DNA of 47,237 bases. It comes from a virus. Within the stretch, counting starts at the first letter, position 1. Each line of letters starts with the position of its first letter. Below, one piece after another: positions 18,680-27,227 of this stretch. The notes beneath the pieces were generated by a model. It saw only the letters and a list, made by a program, of their open reading frames with translations, searched no databases and was not told the origin of the DNA. The stretch lies in the IMG/VR virus record IMGVR_UViG_3300032242_001702, positions 1 to 47,237 of that record; one strand, written 5' to 3'. Position numbers and translations under genes: made by a program.

Positions 18680-18976
18680 TTATTTACCCAGAATTTTCTT
18701 CATCAATGCACGACCCGCAGTGATTTCTTCGCGGGTTTGCTCAGAGAGGAGTTCCCAAGCTTCCTTTGTGAACTCTTCAACGGCGTCTACCACCTTAACG
18801 ACGGCATCTTCGACTTCCGTAATGAATGTCATCTTAGGGGCTTCGGTTACCTCAGAGGTAATCGCGCCATTTGAGGTGTCCGGTGCCGGGGCGGGTGTTT
18901 CCACTTCGGTGGCCGGAACGGGATCTACCGTTACGTTTTCGTCTACCATTGTCACTTTCCTTGCTGCTCTCGCCAT
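18680..18976 (-). CDS. Small acidic protein, unknown function
   Basis: 98 residues: a Val/Pro/Thr/Glu-rich N-terminal half and a predicted amphipathic helix at the C-terminus (EDAVVKVVDAVEEFTKEAWE). A start at residue 10 (ATG 18949) is possible. The 15-bp form of the inverted repeat (18847-18861) lies in the middle and encodes TSEVT. It lies two bases upstream of the large tail gene and could be a small structural protein or chaperone. Confidence 0.65.
   Translation of the reverse strand: MARAARKVTMVDENVTVDPVPATEVETPAPAPDTSNGAITSEVTEAPKMTFITEVEDAVVKVVDAVEEFTKEAWELLSEQTREEITAGRALMKKILGK
18847..18861. repeat. Dispersed inverted repeat (5-nt loop form)
   Basis: TTACC-TCAGA-GGTAA: the arms keep their sequence with one base fewer between them. 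Confidence 0.75.
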
Positions 18977-18985
18977 ACTTAATGC

Positions 18986-19288
18986 TCACTTCTTCGTTTT
19001 CAGCCTTGAACTCATAGCCTTCGCCTTCGCTTTGGCATCGGCCTTTGAGGAGGCTCCCCAAACCTGAAGTGACTTCAGGAGGCGTGTAGGACGCCCCTTC
19101 TCGTCGTGCTCCGGCCCAGGCATGTTGCCCATGCGGGCCAGGAAGCTCGCACGGCGTGGGTTGTCCCCGTTTTTCACGGGGGGCTTCAAGTTGTGGCCTT
19201 CCGCTTTCGCGGAAGCACGGCCTTTTGAGTTGAGGCCGCCATTCGGGTTTTTGCCCTCTGACCGTTGCCACGCTGGAGACTTTGCCAT
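18986..19288 (-). CDS. Conserved basic podophage protein
   Basis: 100 residues: SPAWQRSEGKNPNGGLN, SAKAEGHNLKPPVKNGDNP and GNMPGPEHDEKGRPTRL. I recognise this as a widely distributed small phage protein (DUF6321-like) of unknown function found between portal and tail genes. It is rich in Lys and Asn and may bind nucleic acid or be carried in the virion. Its ATG overlaps the upstream stop (TAATG). Confidence 0.7.
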   Translation of the reverse strand: MAKSPAWQRSEGKNPNGGLNSKGRASAKAEGHNLKPPVKNGDNPRRASFLARMGNMPGPEHDEKGRPTRLLKSLQVWGASSKADAKAKAKAMSSRLKTKK

Positions 19289-19767
19289 TACTTCCGACCC
19301 CGATGACCATGCGAAGACAATACCTTCGAATGAATATGTTTAATACCCTTTACAAGCCCACCTTTAGCGAGACCTTCTGTCTGTTCCCGCGTGGTGAAAA
19401 ACTTACCTACCTTGTCTGACATATCTTCGTAGTCAGAGTCGGTTGGCTTATCGCTGTTCATGATCTTGCGGCCAGCGGCATCGGCGGCAGCATTGGCACG
19501 AGCAAGCTCTGTTGACTCAGACCGCGTGGTGTTTTTGGCCGGCGTCACTGGAGCTGGCGTGTCATCGACCGTATCGCGAGGCGCTGGAGAACGCTGGTAA
19601 GATGGCGCACTCGGAGGCGATGAAACGCTTCCACGACCACGAGCTGATGGCCCCGTTGTGGTTGGGGTCTTCAGGTCGCTGGAGTACGACTTACCTTGAA
19701 AGGTAAAGGCAGACTTCCCCGCTTTGCGGGCGTCCGCGTATGCTTGTTCAAACGGGGATAGTGCCAT
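19288..19767 (-). CDS. Low-complexity Ser/Pro/Lys protein
   Basis: 159 residues, starting MALSPFEQAYADARKAGKSAF, then Ser/Thr/Pro-rich, with a final GLVKGIKHIHSK segment. No domain can be assigned. Its start overlaps the stop of the small gene upstream and its stop overlaps the start of the next, so these small genes form a coupled cluster. A perfect inverted repeat (19691-19706) encodes TFQGK. Confidence 0.6.
   Translation of the reverse strand: MALSPFEQAYADARKAGKSAFTFQGKSYSSDLKTPTTTGPSARGRGSVSSPPSAPSYQRSPAPRDTVDDTPAPVTPAKNTTRSESTELARANAAADAAGRKIMNSDKPTDSDYEDMSDKVGKFFTTREQTEGLAKGGLVKGIKHIHSKVLSSHGHRGRK
19691..19706. repeat. Dispersed inverted repeat (perfect)
   Basis: TTACCT-TGAA-AGGTAA, encoding TFQGK; a full 6-bp stem with tetraloop. 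Confidence 0.85.
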
Positions 19768-19922
19768 TACTTCTTACTCGCGTTCATATTGTCGACCAGG
19801 TTCGGATAAGGCCGACCAGCCCGCTTGGCAGCAGCTTTGGCCGCCGACTTTTTGGCGGGGCTCAAGGGCTTGGATTTACCAAGCCCCTTAGGCCGCGACT
19901 TTTCCCAAGGGGCTTTTGCCAT
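19767..19922 (-). CDS. 51-residue Lys/Ala-rich peptide
   Basis: A small open frame beginning MAKAPWEKSRPKGLG, with the run KKSAAKAAAKRAGRPYPN. ATG and stop both overlap neighbours as TAATG, exactly as in the genes on either side, which supports it being real. The composition (about one quarter Lys/Arg, with Ala) suggests nucleic acid binding. It is shorter than the usual gene-calling limits. Confidence 0.65.
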   Translation of the reverse strand: MAKAPWEKSRPKGLGKSKPLSPAKKSAAKAAAKRAGRPYPNLVDNMNASKK

Positions 19923-20122
19923 TACTTCTTGCCCTTCTTAACCATGCCACCCTTCTTCATCATGGCCTTGGCACCAGCCTTGTCTTTCTTCATGTCTGCA
20001 GGGCTGTCTTCATACTTCTTCATGGACATGCCCGACTTCTTCGCAGCCGACTTGTCTTCCTTCATGTCCTTCTTAGAACCTTCGTACTTAGCCATTGCCA
20101 TCTTCATGTTCATCTTAGCCAT
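19922..20122 (-). CDS. Lys/Met-rich small protein with internal repeat
   Basis: 66 residues made of two similar halves (AKYEGSKKDMKEDKSAAKK and KKYEDSPADMKKDKAGAK), followed by MMKKGGMVKKGKK. Highly charged and with no hydrophobic core, so probably disordered or DNA-bound. An inverted-repeat copy (20128-20143) sits just upstream of the ATG and its right arm supplies the GGAG before the start. Confidence 0.65.
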   Translation of the reverse strand: MAKMNMKMAMAKYEGSKKDMKEDKSAAKKSGMSMKKYEDSPADMKKDKAGAKAMMKKGGMVKKGKK

Positions 20123-20148
20123 TGTAGTTACTCCGTGAGGTAATGAAA

Positions 20149-21642
20149 TCAGGACATTGCTTCCTGACAGATGATGTGCGCGCCGACGTTTGCAGCCGTG
20201 CCACCGGTAGTCACAGCAAGCGTCAGGATGTCTGGCGTGTTGCCGCGGATCGTGTTGTAGAGTGGGAAGAAGTTCGTGAGGTCAATCTGTTGCAGACCCG
20301 AGCCACCGGCCGGAGCTGTAAATGCCATGACCACTTCGCCGCTCGTCAAGGCTGTGGCGCTGATGTCGCGTTCGGCAAAGCTCTGAACCGAGCCCAAAGT
20401 GCTCAAGGCCACGAACGATGCGTTTGTAAGCGCAACTGGGCTTGTCGGTGTGCTCGAAATCAACTCGATGACCGCGATCGCATCCGAGGATACAAGGAGC
20501 GTCTGCGGAAGGATCTGGCCGCGGTTGATAAGTCCAATCGTGTAGTTCTGGCCAGCAACGGGAGCAACTGAAAGCGCGCCACCTGTGACAACATCAGCAA
20601 GCGTAAGAACCGTTGCCGAGTTTGTCGTGATACGCGCCGTGTAGGTTACCCCAGAAACAACATAGGAAACACAACGACCTTTCCACTGGTCGACTGTCCA
20701 AGTTGCCGTACCTGCCGTCAGCGATGTCGTCGTACCTGCTGTAATGGCAGCCGTAGCTTGCGTATATTCCTGCGTGCCCATGACGCGGTTGCGGATGGAC
20801 AAAACAGGATAGCGCGTTGAGTTCGAAGCTACGTTGCGGCGAGGCGCAGACGGGGCAAGGCCATACGAGTAAGTAAAGCCACGCTGCGTATCGACACGGC
20901 CTTCGACCATGACCGACACGCCATAGTGGATGAACGAGTTGTTGGCCGTCGTGGTACCCACGTTACGGCACTCGTAGCGAACCGGGAGGTTGCCCGTACG
21001 CGCCCAAGGAACAGTTTGGCCTTCCAAGTTACCAACAGCGACCTGATGGAGAATGACTGGCTCGCCATTGATGACGACACCCCAGCGCAACGCGCCAGCG
21101 CCGTACCAAGCGTACTCAAGGAAGAGCATTTGAATGCGGGTCCAGTCGAGCTTGGCTTTCATCGCCGAGTCGCCGTTCCACGCGGTCAGATCAATACGGT
21201 TATCGACTGGTAGGCCGCCCACGTCTGAACGAACGACAACGCCCATACCATAAGGATTACCTGCGGTCGGCGGGCCTTGCTCAAAGAAGATACCATTGGA
21301 GTCGTCGAAGTACCCAACCCGCTGGCGGTTATTTGTATCTGGCGTACCGAACAGGCAAGCCGACGCCATGTACATCGTTTTACCTGGCTGGTAACGGTGA
21401 TACGGACGGCTCTGGCGCACAACGGCATCGCCCGCAGCATTGGTTACCACGAGCTGCACGCCACCTTGGCTAGGCTTGTGTGCAAAGGAGCCTGAACCAG
21501 TCGTCAGGGTTTCCCAACGCAAAGGCTGCGGACCATACTCGAAATCCGCTTCGTAAATATTTTGGTGCATCGAGACTTTCAGACGTCCAACGACGTCCGT
21601 GCTCTGCGATGGAAATACCCGAGTTGCATTAGAGCCAAACAT
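20149..21642 (-). CDS. Beta-rich virion structural protein
   Basis: 497 residues. The central part has PYHRYQPGKTMYM, RVGYFDDSNGIFFEQG and LRWGVVINGEPVILHQV, characteristic of a concanavalin/jelly-roll type phage structural family found in many tail or neck proteins. The C-terminus is Gly/Ala/Thr-rich. GAGG lies eight bases before the ATG. A 5-nt loop form of the inverted repeat occurs at 21380-21394. A precise role is not clear. Confidence 0.7.
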   Translation of the reverse strand: MFGSNATRVFPSQSTDVVGRLKVSMHQNIYEADFEYGPQPLRWETLTTGSGSFAHKPSQGGVQLVVTNAAGDAVVRQSRPYHRYQPGKTMYMASACLFGTPDTNNRQRVGYFDDSNGIFFEQGPPTAGNPYGMGVVVRSDVGGLPVDNRIDLTAWNGDSAMKAKLDWTRIQMLFLEYAWYGAGALRWGVVINGEPVILHQVAVGNLEGQTVPWARTGNLPVRYECRNVGTTTANNSFIHYGVSVMVEGRVDTQRGFTYSYGLAPSAPRRNVASNSTRYPVLSIRNRVMGTQEYTQATAAITAGTTTSLTAGTATWTVDQWKGRCVSYVVSGVTYTARITTNSATVLTLADVVTGGALSVAPVAGQNYTIGLINRGQILPQTLLVSSDAIAVIELISSTPTSPVALTNASFVALSTLGSVQSFAERDISATALTSGEVVMAFTAPAGGSGLQQIDLTNFFPLYNTIRGNTPDILTLAVTTGGTAANVGAHIICQEAMS

Positions 21643-21649
21643 TATAACC

Positions 21650-22192
21650 TCATCCTACTTGAGAAAGCTTTGTTGCATCATTGGCAACCTGCCGGATACG
21701 CCTTGTCCAACCATAACCCCAATGATCGAAGTCATGAAATGTTTTATAGACGTCGACGCGGGCTGCCGAATACTTCGAAATAAAGTCTTTTTGGTTCATA
21801 GCCTGGATTGCGGCCATTGTTGCTGGGCCAAGGACGCCATCCTGAGAGACGCCAGCGACCTGCTGAGCAATCCGAATAGCGCGGCCAATCCCTGAATTGA
21901 CGCCGAAATCAAAGATGGCGTAGTCGATACCAGATGGGAGTTCATCCCCCCGTACGGCATCCCAGTACTTGCGCTTATAGAGTGGCGCGACACTGCTTTC
22001 CGTGAGGGCACGCATGTCATCCCAAGTTACCTGACGACCAACATAGGCTTCCCATTCAGCCTGTGTAACGCCACGCATGGTCGAGCCAGGCCGACCATCG
22101 GGAAGATGATTACCTGTATCCGAAGGATCAGTATCAAACCCGCCTTCGGAGATCATCAGTTTATCGAGTGCGAACTGCCAGTTCTTAAACAT
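21650..22192 (-). CDS. Endolysin, GH108-type muramidase
   Basis: 180 residues. The N-terminus ALDKLMISEGGFDTDPSDTG has the catalytic Glu (E16) in the EGG motif of glycoside hydrolase family 108 (ZliS-like) lysozymes, with the DPSDTG turn. Following segments (GVTQAEWEAY, YAIFDFGVNSG, AIRIAQQ, DGVLGPATMAAI) match the family, including the short peptidoglycan-binding helix bundle. It would degrade host cell wall at lysis. Next to the spanin and holin-like genes; no signal peptide, so it needs a holin. Confidence 0.88.
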   Translation of the reverse strand: MFKNWQFALDKLMISEGGFDTDPSDTGNHLPDGRPGSTMRGVTQAEWEAYVGRQVTWDDMRALTESSVAPLYKRKYWDAVRGDELPSGIDYAIFDFGVNSGIGRAIRIAQQVAGVSQDGVLGPATMAAIQAMNQKDFISKYSAARVDVYKTFHDFDHWGYGWTRRIRQVANDATKLSQVG

Positions 22193-22383
22193 TATTTCTT
22201 ACCGCAAATCTGCTGCCACTTGTCGTCATGCGACAGGATTGCACGAGCCGTCTTATCGGTGAGTTTGTCTTGCTTGGACACGAAAATCGGGTTCACCCAA
22301 GAACAGGACGTATCAACCACAGTCGGTTGAACAGTCGCACAAGCGCCAAGAAGCAAAGGTGCAATCAGAATAAGATACTTCAT
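22192..22383 (-). CDS. Rz1-like o-spanin lipoprotein
   Basis: 63 residues. A short signal peptide (MKYLILIAPLLLGAC) ends in a lipobox LLGAC with the acylated Cys at 15; the mature part is small and charged. This is the outer-membrane half of a spanin pair, which fuses the inner and outer membranes in Gram-negative lysis. Its stop overlaps the endolysin ATG (TAATG). The other half would be the gene directly upstream. Confidence 0.8.
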   Translation of the reverse strand: MKYLILIAPLLLGACATVQPTVVDTSCSWVNPIFVSKQDKLTDKTARAILSHDDKWQQICGKK

Positions 22384-22634
22384 TGCTCACTCCAGAATTG
22401 CTGCAACTGCCCCATCGGATCAGACAGTTTATTGATCGTGCTATCGACGTGATTAACCGTTTCGTCGACCTTGTTTTGATGCTCCGTTGCCACTTTGAGC
22501 ATGTCTGTTTTGCAAGACGCATAACCCAAATTACGCTCGTGCATGGCCCAGAAGCTATAACCAACAACGATCGCGGCAGCGAGAACAACGCCGCCGACAA
22601 ACCTACTGAGAAGAGGACTGAGAAGGGTCAACAT
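22380..22634 (-). CDS. Putative i-spanin (Rz-like)
   Basis: 84 residues. A single N-terminal membrane anchor (about 12-30) is followed by a periplasmic region rich in Glu/Asp/His/Asn with coiled-coil character (VDETVNHVDSTINKL). This is the layout of an Rz-like inner-membrane spanin, and it sits immediately next to the lipoprotein. It overlaps the holin-like gene by 32 bases. Confidence 0.7.
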   Translation of the reverse strand: MLTLLSPLLSRFVGGVVLAAAIVVGYSFWAMHERNLGYASCKTDMLKVATEHQNKVDETVNHVDSTINKLSDPMGQLQQFWSEQ

Positions 22635-22857
22635 GACTTGGCTCCGTTTTGGATTTGAGAGCGAGACTGCCCCCGCCCGCTGCTAGGATTGCGCCGGCAC
22701 CGATCGCCCATTGCTGCGGGTCGAATGCTCCCGCGTGATAAACCTGGTAACCAGAAATGACGCAGTAAACGACAGATGTCTTCGCCCAAAGGAGGCGGCC
22801 TAGATCCCAAGTTGCATTATCTGCACCAGTAAAGAGCTTTTTGATGAAGTCCGTCAT
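22603..22857 (-). CDS. Putative holin
   Basis: 84 residues with two hydrophobic stretches, about 27-43 and 49-68, the second Gly/Ala rich (AIGAGAILAAGGG), and a polar C-terminus. Size and position in the lysis cassette suit a class II-type holin that would let the endolysin reach the wall. There is no sequence motif to prove it. Confidence 0.6.
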   Translation of the reverse strand: MTDFIKKLFTGADNATWDLGRLLWAKTSVVYCVISGYQVYHAGAFDPQQWAIGAGAILAAGGGSLALKSKTEPSHVDPSQSSSQ

Positions 22858-23111
22858 TTTGTGGCGCTCTTAAAATAAATGACGGTTGAGATAAAAGTCA
22901 GGAGCCCTACAGTGAGGTATTGGAGAGCAATATTGCCAATAGTCCTTTTAGTCCCACGCCAGCCATCGAGAAGGCTGCGAAGATCATGAATATCTTTGCC
23001 AGCATCTTCATCGTGCAATCCGATACTTTCCAACGCCCGTTTCGCGCCGCGCTCGGCAGCTTGGTCAAGAAGCTGGGCAATATCATTAAGCTGAGATGGG
23101 TCAATCATCAC
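22854..23111 (-). CDS. Membrane-tethered protein of lysis region (DUF6127-like)
   Basis: 85 residues: a helical N-terminus (LLDQAAERGAKRALESIGL, DEDAGKDIHDLRSLLDGWR) and one C-terminal membrane segment (TVGLLTFISTVIY). The pattern is that of a family common in phages near lysis genes (DUF6127 is the one I recall). Its function is unknown. Its ATG overlaps the stop of the gene at 23108 by four bases. Confidence 0.6.
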   Translation of the reverse strand: MMIDPSQLNDIAQLLDQAAERGAKRALESIGLHDEDAGKDIHDLRSLLDGWRGTKRTIGNIALQYLTVGLLTFISTVIYFKSATK

Positions 23112-23401
23112 GCACTCCGGACAGTAAAAAGGACGGTATCCTCTTTGATCTGACCGCCCGAAGTCGTAGTCTTTACGTCAACGGTATAGGCTGATCCGGC
23201 ATCTCCGTAATTAACGAACATGACGACTTCAGTGCCCGACGCTGAAATTGAATAGGCGTCGATCTGGAGGGTGTTGGTGGTAGAAGGAGAAACAGCGAAT
23301 ACACAGCCTGTAATCGTCTCGCCTGAGTCAAGCCAGTCTGAATAGTCGATCGCGTACCGTTTGCGCTCTGCCGGGGTTTTGAAAAAATTAGCAAGTTTCA
23401 T
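23108..23401 (-). CDS. Small beta-rich tail/fibre adaptor-like protein
   Basis: 97 residues. An N-terminal DYSDWLDSGETI segment followed by regular beta strands (Ig-like) matches the small phage proteins described as fibre-tail adaptors. TAATG overlap with the upstream fibre gene puts it in the fibre module. Weak evidence for function. Confidence 0.6.
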   Translation of the reverse strand: MKLANFFKTPAERKRYAIDYSDWLDSGETITGCVFAVSPSTTNTLQIDAYSISASGTEVVMFVNYGDAGSAYTVDVKTTTSGGQIKEDTVLFTVRSA

Positions 23402-24795
23402 TATGCCCTCGACCTAGCTTCAGTCCCAACCGTCCGATCTTCAAAAAGTTCTTCGGAGGTCAAATCCTTTTGCAAAGTAACAATACGGTTCTCGCCAGCG
23501 ACCATAATATAATTGACCGCACTTGGCACGCGAATAATCTCGTTATCCTGGTAGAAGAACGAGGACTCATAGAGACGCGCTGAATATCCAATTTGAGAAT
23601 AAGATCCCAAATTTGTAAAAAAGTTGTAGCCATGAACCAGCGCGGCGTTGTTGCCAGTAACAACGTACGGGCCATAATCTGGGTAAAGCGCGCGGGTTGC
23701 TGTTAGTGAAGCGGGATACCCAATACTCAGATACGCGCCAACATCGGCATTGAATAGGAATGTCGCGCCTTCACTGATAAAGGCAATATCCGTAGCTTCA
23801 GTTGCCGCCATGGTGGCAAGCGTGACCGCACTAATAACTACAGAGGCAGTGTCAGTTGCCTCAGTTGTAGCTACAATAAGCGTGCCATAGATACCGGCGG
23901 AGATGGCAGCAGTGTCTGGTGCTTCGGTCGATGCAAGTGAAATAAACGAAATAAGCTGCGCGTTGACTGCGGCGGTATCGGCCGTTTCCGTCGCTGCAAC
24001 CTGAACGAGCGCGGACCGAAGGACGTTGAAAGCTGCAGTGTCGGTTGTTTCGGTTGCAGCAAGAACAAACTGATCTTTAGCATTGACTGCGAGAGTTGCG
24101 ACGTCGACGGGTTCCGTCGAGGCAAGGGCAGCGTTTGTGATGCTACTGACTGCGAACGCCGCAACGTCCTGCGGTTCAGTCGATGCCAATGAGCCAACGG
24201 CATTGATCGTGAAACTGACCTGGACGGCGTTGATCGTGTTCGATGCACTGAGAGTGATCGCACGAGACGTCGTTACGCCAGCAGTAGCTTGTGTTTCATC
24301 GTTGACTGACAAGCCGAAAATGGTCGTCGTCGGGTTTTGTGAAAACCGATTTGTCGTGCTGGCAGGATTGGTAATTGTGCCTGCTGCAGTACGGGAAACA
24401 CCGAAAATACTGAGAAGAAGATCGTTGGGCTGGGTTGTTGTTATCGTACCCGTTGCCAACGTAGTGCTGGCTACAGTGCCCACTAGACCAGCAACATCGA
24501 GAGCGGCTGTTGACCGGTAGGCCAACATGAGGAGAGAACCGCCAGTCGACGTAGTGGTTACAGTCGGAGCAGTTTCAGACGCGGATGTTGCAATTTTATA
24601 AAAGATAGCAAGATCAGGCGCTGATGCTGTACGAATTGCCGCTGTTGAATATCCAGTCGGTACTGTGAGGCCGGAAGTACCTACACCGACAAGAAGAAGG
24701 AGATCACCTGTGGTATAGCCAGCCGGAAGCGTCGCAGTAGGATTGGCTGCGGTGAAGTTATTAACCGTACCTGCTGCGACGAACGACCATGCCAT
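23401..24795 (-). CDS. Tail fibre-like protein with repeated LAxTExxDxA units
   Basis: 464 residues. Residues about 200-350 hold seven tandem units of 20-24 residues with the core LA(S/A)TE(P/T/A)xD(V/T)A. The N-terminal 200 residues are Thr/Ala-rich beta structure and the C-terminus has two similar YSQIGYxA/YLSIGYPA segments. This pattern fits a trimeric fibre or tail shaft built by repeat expansion. No enzyme motif. It is part of the fibre module, which has almost no copies of the inverted repeat. Confidence 0.7.
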   Translation of the reverse strand: MAWSFVAAGTVNNFTAANPTATLPAGYTTGDLLLLVGVGTSGLTVPTGYSTAAIRTASAPDLAIFYKIATSASETAPTVTTTSTGGSLLMLAYRSTAALDVAGLVGTVASTTLATGTITTTQPNDLLLSIFGVSRTAAGTITNPASTTNRFSQNPTTTIFGLSVNDETQATAGVTTSRAITLSASNTINAVQVSFTINAVGSLASTEPQDVAAFAVSSITNAALASTEPVDVATLAVNAKDQFVLAATETTDTAAFNVLRSALVQVAATETADTAAVNAQLISFISLASTEAPDTAAISAGIYGTLIVATTEATDTASVVISAVTLATMAATEATDIAFISEGATFLFNADVGAYLSIGYPASLTATRALYPDYGPYVVTGNNAALVHGYNFFTNLGSYSQIGYSARLYESSFFYQDNEIIRVPSAVNYIMVAGENRIVTLQKDLTSEELFEDRTVGTEARSRA

Positions 24796-24806
24796 CTAGG
24801 TCGCTC

Positions 24807-25217
24807 TTAGCCGTGTGTAATCGTGCCAGCCGTAACCGTCACTGTCTGACCCGACGAAATCGCAGTCGAGTTGATAATGATATCCGTGCCCGATGTACCG
24901 ACTGTGAGACCGGAGACCACCACAACACCTGCGTTGGTGCGAAGTTCGGCCAGAGCAGCCGTACCGGTTGCCGAGGCAACCGCCGAGAGTGGGACACCGG
25001 AGAGGGTCAGAACAGAACCCGACACAGTTGCAGGAGTCACTGCAAGGTTGATTGTCGCGAGAACACCTGTTGCGCCTGAGAGCGCAGATGTACCAATAAC
25101 CAGGGTGCCGGCCAGCGTACCCGTAACCGAGATGGTCGGGGCAGTAGCTGTACCAAGGGAATTAACAACCAAGTTGAGACGGTTGGTTTTGAGGGCAGCA
25201 AGATAAACGACGGCCAT
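24807..25217 (-). CDS. Small Ala/Thr/Val-rich structural protein
   Basis: 136 residues of very regular Thr/Val/Gly beta structure (TISVTGTLAGTLVIG), starting MAVVYLAALKTNRLNLV. The opening is seen in phage proteins placed next to fibre genes. Probably a small virion component such as a decoration or fibre subunit; nothing more specific can be said. Confidence 0.6.
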   Translation of the reverse strand: MAVVYLAALKTNRLNLVVNSLGTATAPTISVTGTLAGTLVIGTSALSGATGVLATINLAVTPATVSGSVLTLSGVPLSAVASATGTAALAELRTNAGVVVVSGLTVGTSGTDIIINSTAISSGQTVTVTAGTITHG

Positions 25218-25235
25218 TTTTAGTGCTCCTAGAAA

Positions 25236-25700
25236 TTAAAGAATTGCTGCAGCAATAAAGAAGTTATCGACGTCAGTCGAGGTCTTGCCTGCGGCAGTCA
25301 TGAGTTGATTAAGCAGTGGGTAATCGCGATCGTATGTGTACCGGGCAAAGTCGATCTGTGCCGTCACCTGATCTTCTGGCACAAGGGCGCTGATGAGCGA
25401 CATGAGCATAGCGGGCGGCGTTGCCACCGTAACCATGGCAACTGCCTCAGCGCCACTGATGAGCCCCATGAAAAGAAGCTGCTTGGCTGCTTGCGGACGT
25501 GTGATTGACGATGGAACAATAACAGGGGGAGAGATTGGATTGGGATCAATGAAAGAAGACCCATTGTAAACCCATCCAATATTTACAATCGCAGTGTCAT
25601 CCAAGACGATAGCCGTCAATGCGTTTGGAGCAACACAAGTGTCATCCCAAACGACAATATTTTCTACTGTTCCAGAGTTATTTATAAGAGCGGCTTTCAT
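25236..25700 (-). CDS. Tail fibre assembly-like protein
   Basis: 154 residues from the ATG at 25700, which overlaps the stop of the upstream fibre gene (TAATG); earlier in-frame starts are less convincing. The N-terminus MKAALINNSGTVENIVVWDD resembles the start of tail fibre assembly chaperones, and the C-terminal helical part (AAKQLLFMGLISG) fits an assembly factor. It lies next to the Gly-rich fibre gene. Confidence 0.6.
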   Translation of the reverse strand: MKAALINNSGTVENIVVWDDTCVAPNALTAIVLDDTAIVNIGWVYNGSSFIDPNPISPPVIVPSSITRPQAAKQLLFMGLISGAEAVAMVTVATPPAMLMSLISALVPEDQVTAQIDFARYTYDRDYPLLNQLMTAAGKTSTDVDNFFIAAAIL

Positions 25701-26380
25701 TATGCGTACTCCCAAACACGAATGACGCCAGCAGCGCCTGCGCCACCAGCAGAGCCGTTATTCCCGCCGCCGCCGCCGCCGCCATAGTTTCCACCGGTGC
25801 CCGAACTCGAGCGACCGCCGCCGCCGAAATATGAACCGCCGCCAGATGCGGCAAAATATGACGATGAGTATTGGGCCTGTTGCTGACCAGCCGAACCAGA
25901 AAAATTGAAATCACCGCCAGAACCAACGCCTCCGGTACCTGGTGCGCCGCCGTTATTGGGCTGCCCGCCAACACCGCCTGCAGCAGAAATCGTAGTGGCG
26001 CTAACAGTAAAAGTGGTCGTCCCGCCCGTTCCACCCGCAGAGCCGGACGCCCCAGCAGTTCCCGCCGCACCAATTGCGTAAGTATAAGAAGTGCTAGCAG
26101 ACACAGAAAAATATTTTGCGGAATACCCACCGCCCCCGCCGCCAGATGATGAGTTACCACTAGACGAGCCGCCGCCTCCGCCTCCGCCGCCAACTACTTC
26201 AACGTAGATTGAGTTGCAGTTCGCAGGAGTAGTATAGGATGTGCCAGATGTTAGGATTTGAGGAGCACGAAGAAGCCGCCCAAAGCCAACTGCGGCGGGA
26301 ATGTTTCCGTTGCTGTCAAGCGCCAACAGATTGTTTGCCGAAAGACCCGTACCTTTTGCGATATTTGCTGCTTGCGTCAT
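25700..26380 (-). CDS. Gly-rich tail fibre tip / adhesin-like protein
   Basis: 226 residues. The middle and C-terminus are made of long Gly/Ser/Asn runs (VVGGGGGGGGSSSG, YGGGGGGGNNGSAGG), followed by GVIRVWEYA. Such glycine-rich domains form polyglycine-type bundles in adhesin tips of phage fibres and decide receptor binding. The high glycine content explains the GC-rich codon runs here. Confidence 0.7.
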   Translation of the reverse strand: MTQAANIAKGTGLSANNLLALDSNGNIPAAVGFGRLLRAPQILTSGTSYTTPANCNSIYVEVVGGGGGGGGSSSGNSSSGGGGGGYSAKYFSVSASTSYTYAIGAAGTAGASGSAGGTGGTTTFTVSATTISAAGGVGGQPNNGGAPGTGGVGSGGDFNFSGSAGQQQAQYSSSYFAASGGGSYFGGGGRSSSGTGGNYGGGGGGGNNGSAGGAGAAGVIRVWEYA

Positions 26381-26387
26381 GGGTCAC

Positions 26388-27209
26388 TCAATACTTGATG
26401 ATATGGTTGAGAATAATGGATGGCTGCGTGTTGTTGTGAGGCAAACCGCCGCCGTTAGAACCGGTGCTAAGGCCAGATCCGTTGTTCCAAATTCCGTTGC
26501 CAGCGCCAGCGCCTACGGCAGACGAAGAAGTGGCACCGAGCGTATGGGTATGCGCCGGGATCTGGTTAATAGTAAGCGTCTGTGTTTCGGAGCCGCCGTT
26601 CGCACCGAGAGTTGTACCAGTAATACCCGAGCCAGCCGACGTAATACGGTTGGCCGCGGTGCCGCCCATATCGTCTTTACCCACCGAGGTACGACCGCGC
26701 ATGTCGGGGATGTTGAACGTGGTCGTGCCATCGCCAACGCCGTGCGTCGTCGAAAGCGCGCTAAAAAGATCTGAATAGACTGTACGACTGATGGCCTGGC
26801 CGTAGCAGAAAAGCCATCCTGTCGGAGCATTGATACCTGCATAAGGAACCAGAACACCTGCAGGGGTAACCGCGGCCACCGGAATATTAGCGACAGAAGC
26901 AAGTCCAATGACTTCGATAATATCACCGAGCGAAGCGCCAGTTGCAAGAACAACGGCTGTGCCTGTCGAGACGTCGACGTCTGAGCCATTCACTAGCTTG
27001 ACGCCGTTCTGGTAGACATCAACAAGGTTACGTTGATAACCGTTCGAGATTGTAAAAGTAGTTTGCCCTGCAGTCGCCGTGAACTGCAAGCGCACATAGC
27101 TCGAGGACTGGTAACCACTTGCCCAGCCGACGCCGTTAAAAGTCCATGTCTGACCATTGGCAGTATAGGTCTGCCCGGTCGTCGGAGATGAAGGAAAGTT
27201 GAGCGCCAT
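26388..27209 (-). CDS. Tail fibre with phage tail collar domain
   Basis: 273 residues. The C-terminal half carries VPYAGINAPTGWLFCYGQAISRTVYSDLF followed by NIPDMRGRTSVGKDDMGG, the signature of the phage tail collar domain found in fibre tips. The N-terminus is Thr/Gly-rich and includes FNGVGWASGYQ. A degenerate inverted repeat (26854-26869) encodes VTPAG just before the collar domain. Confidence 0.75.
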   Translation of the reverse strand: MALNFPSSPTTGQTYTANGQTWTFNGVGWASGYQSSSYVRLQFTATAGQTTFTISNGYQRNLVDVYQNGVKLVNGSDVDVSTGTAVVLATGASLGDIIEVIGLASVANIPVAAVTPAGVLVPYAGINAPTGWLFCYGQAISRTVYSDLFSALSTTHGVGDGTTTFNIPDMRGRTSVGKDDMGGTAANRITSAGSGITGTTLGANGGSETQTLTINQIPAHTHTLGATSSSAVGAGAGNGIWNNGSGLSTGSNGGGLPHNNTQPSIILNHIIKY

Positions 27210-27227
27210 GGTTAGGTTCCAATAATC

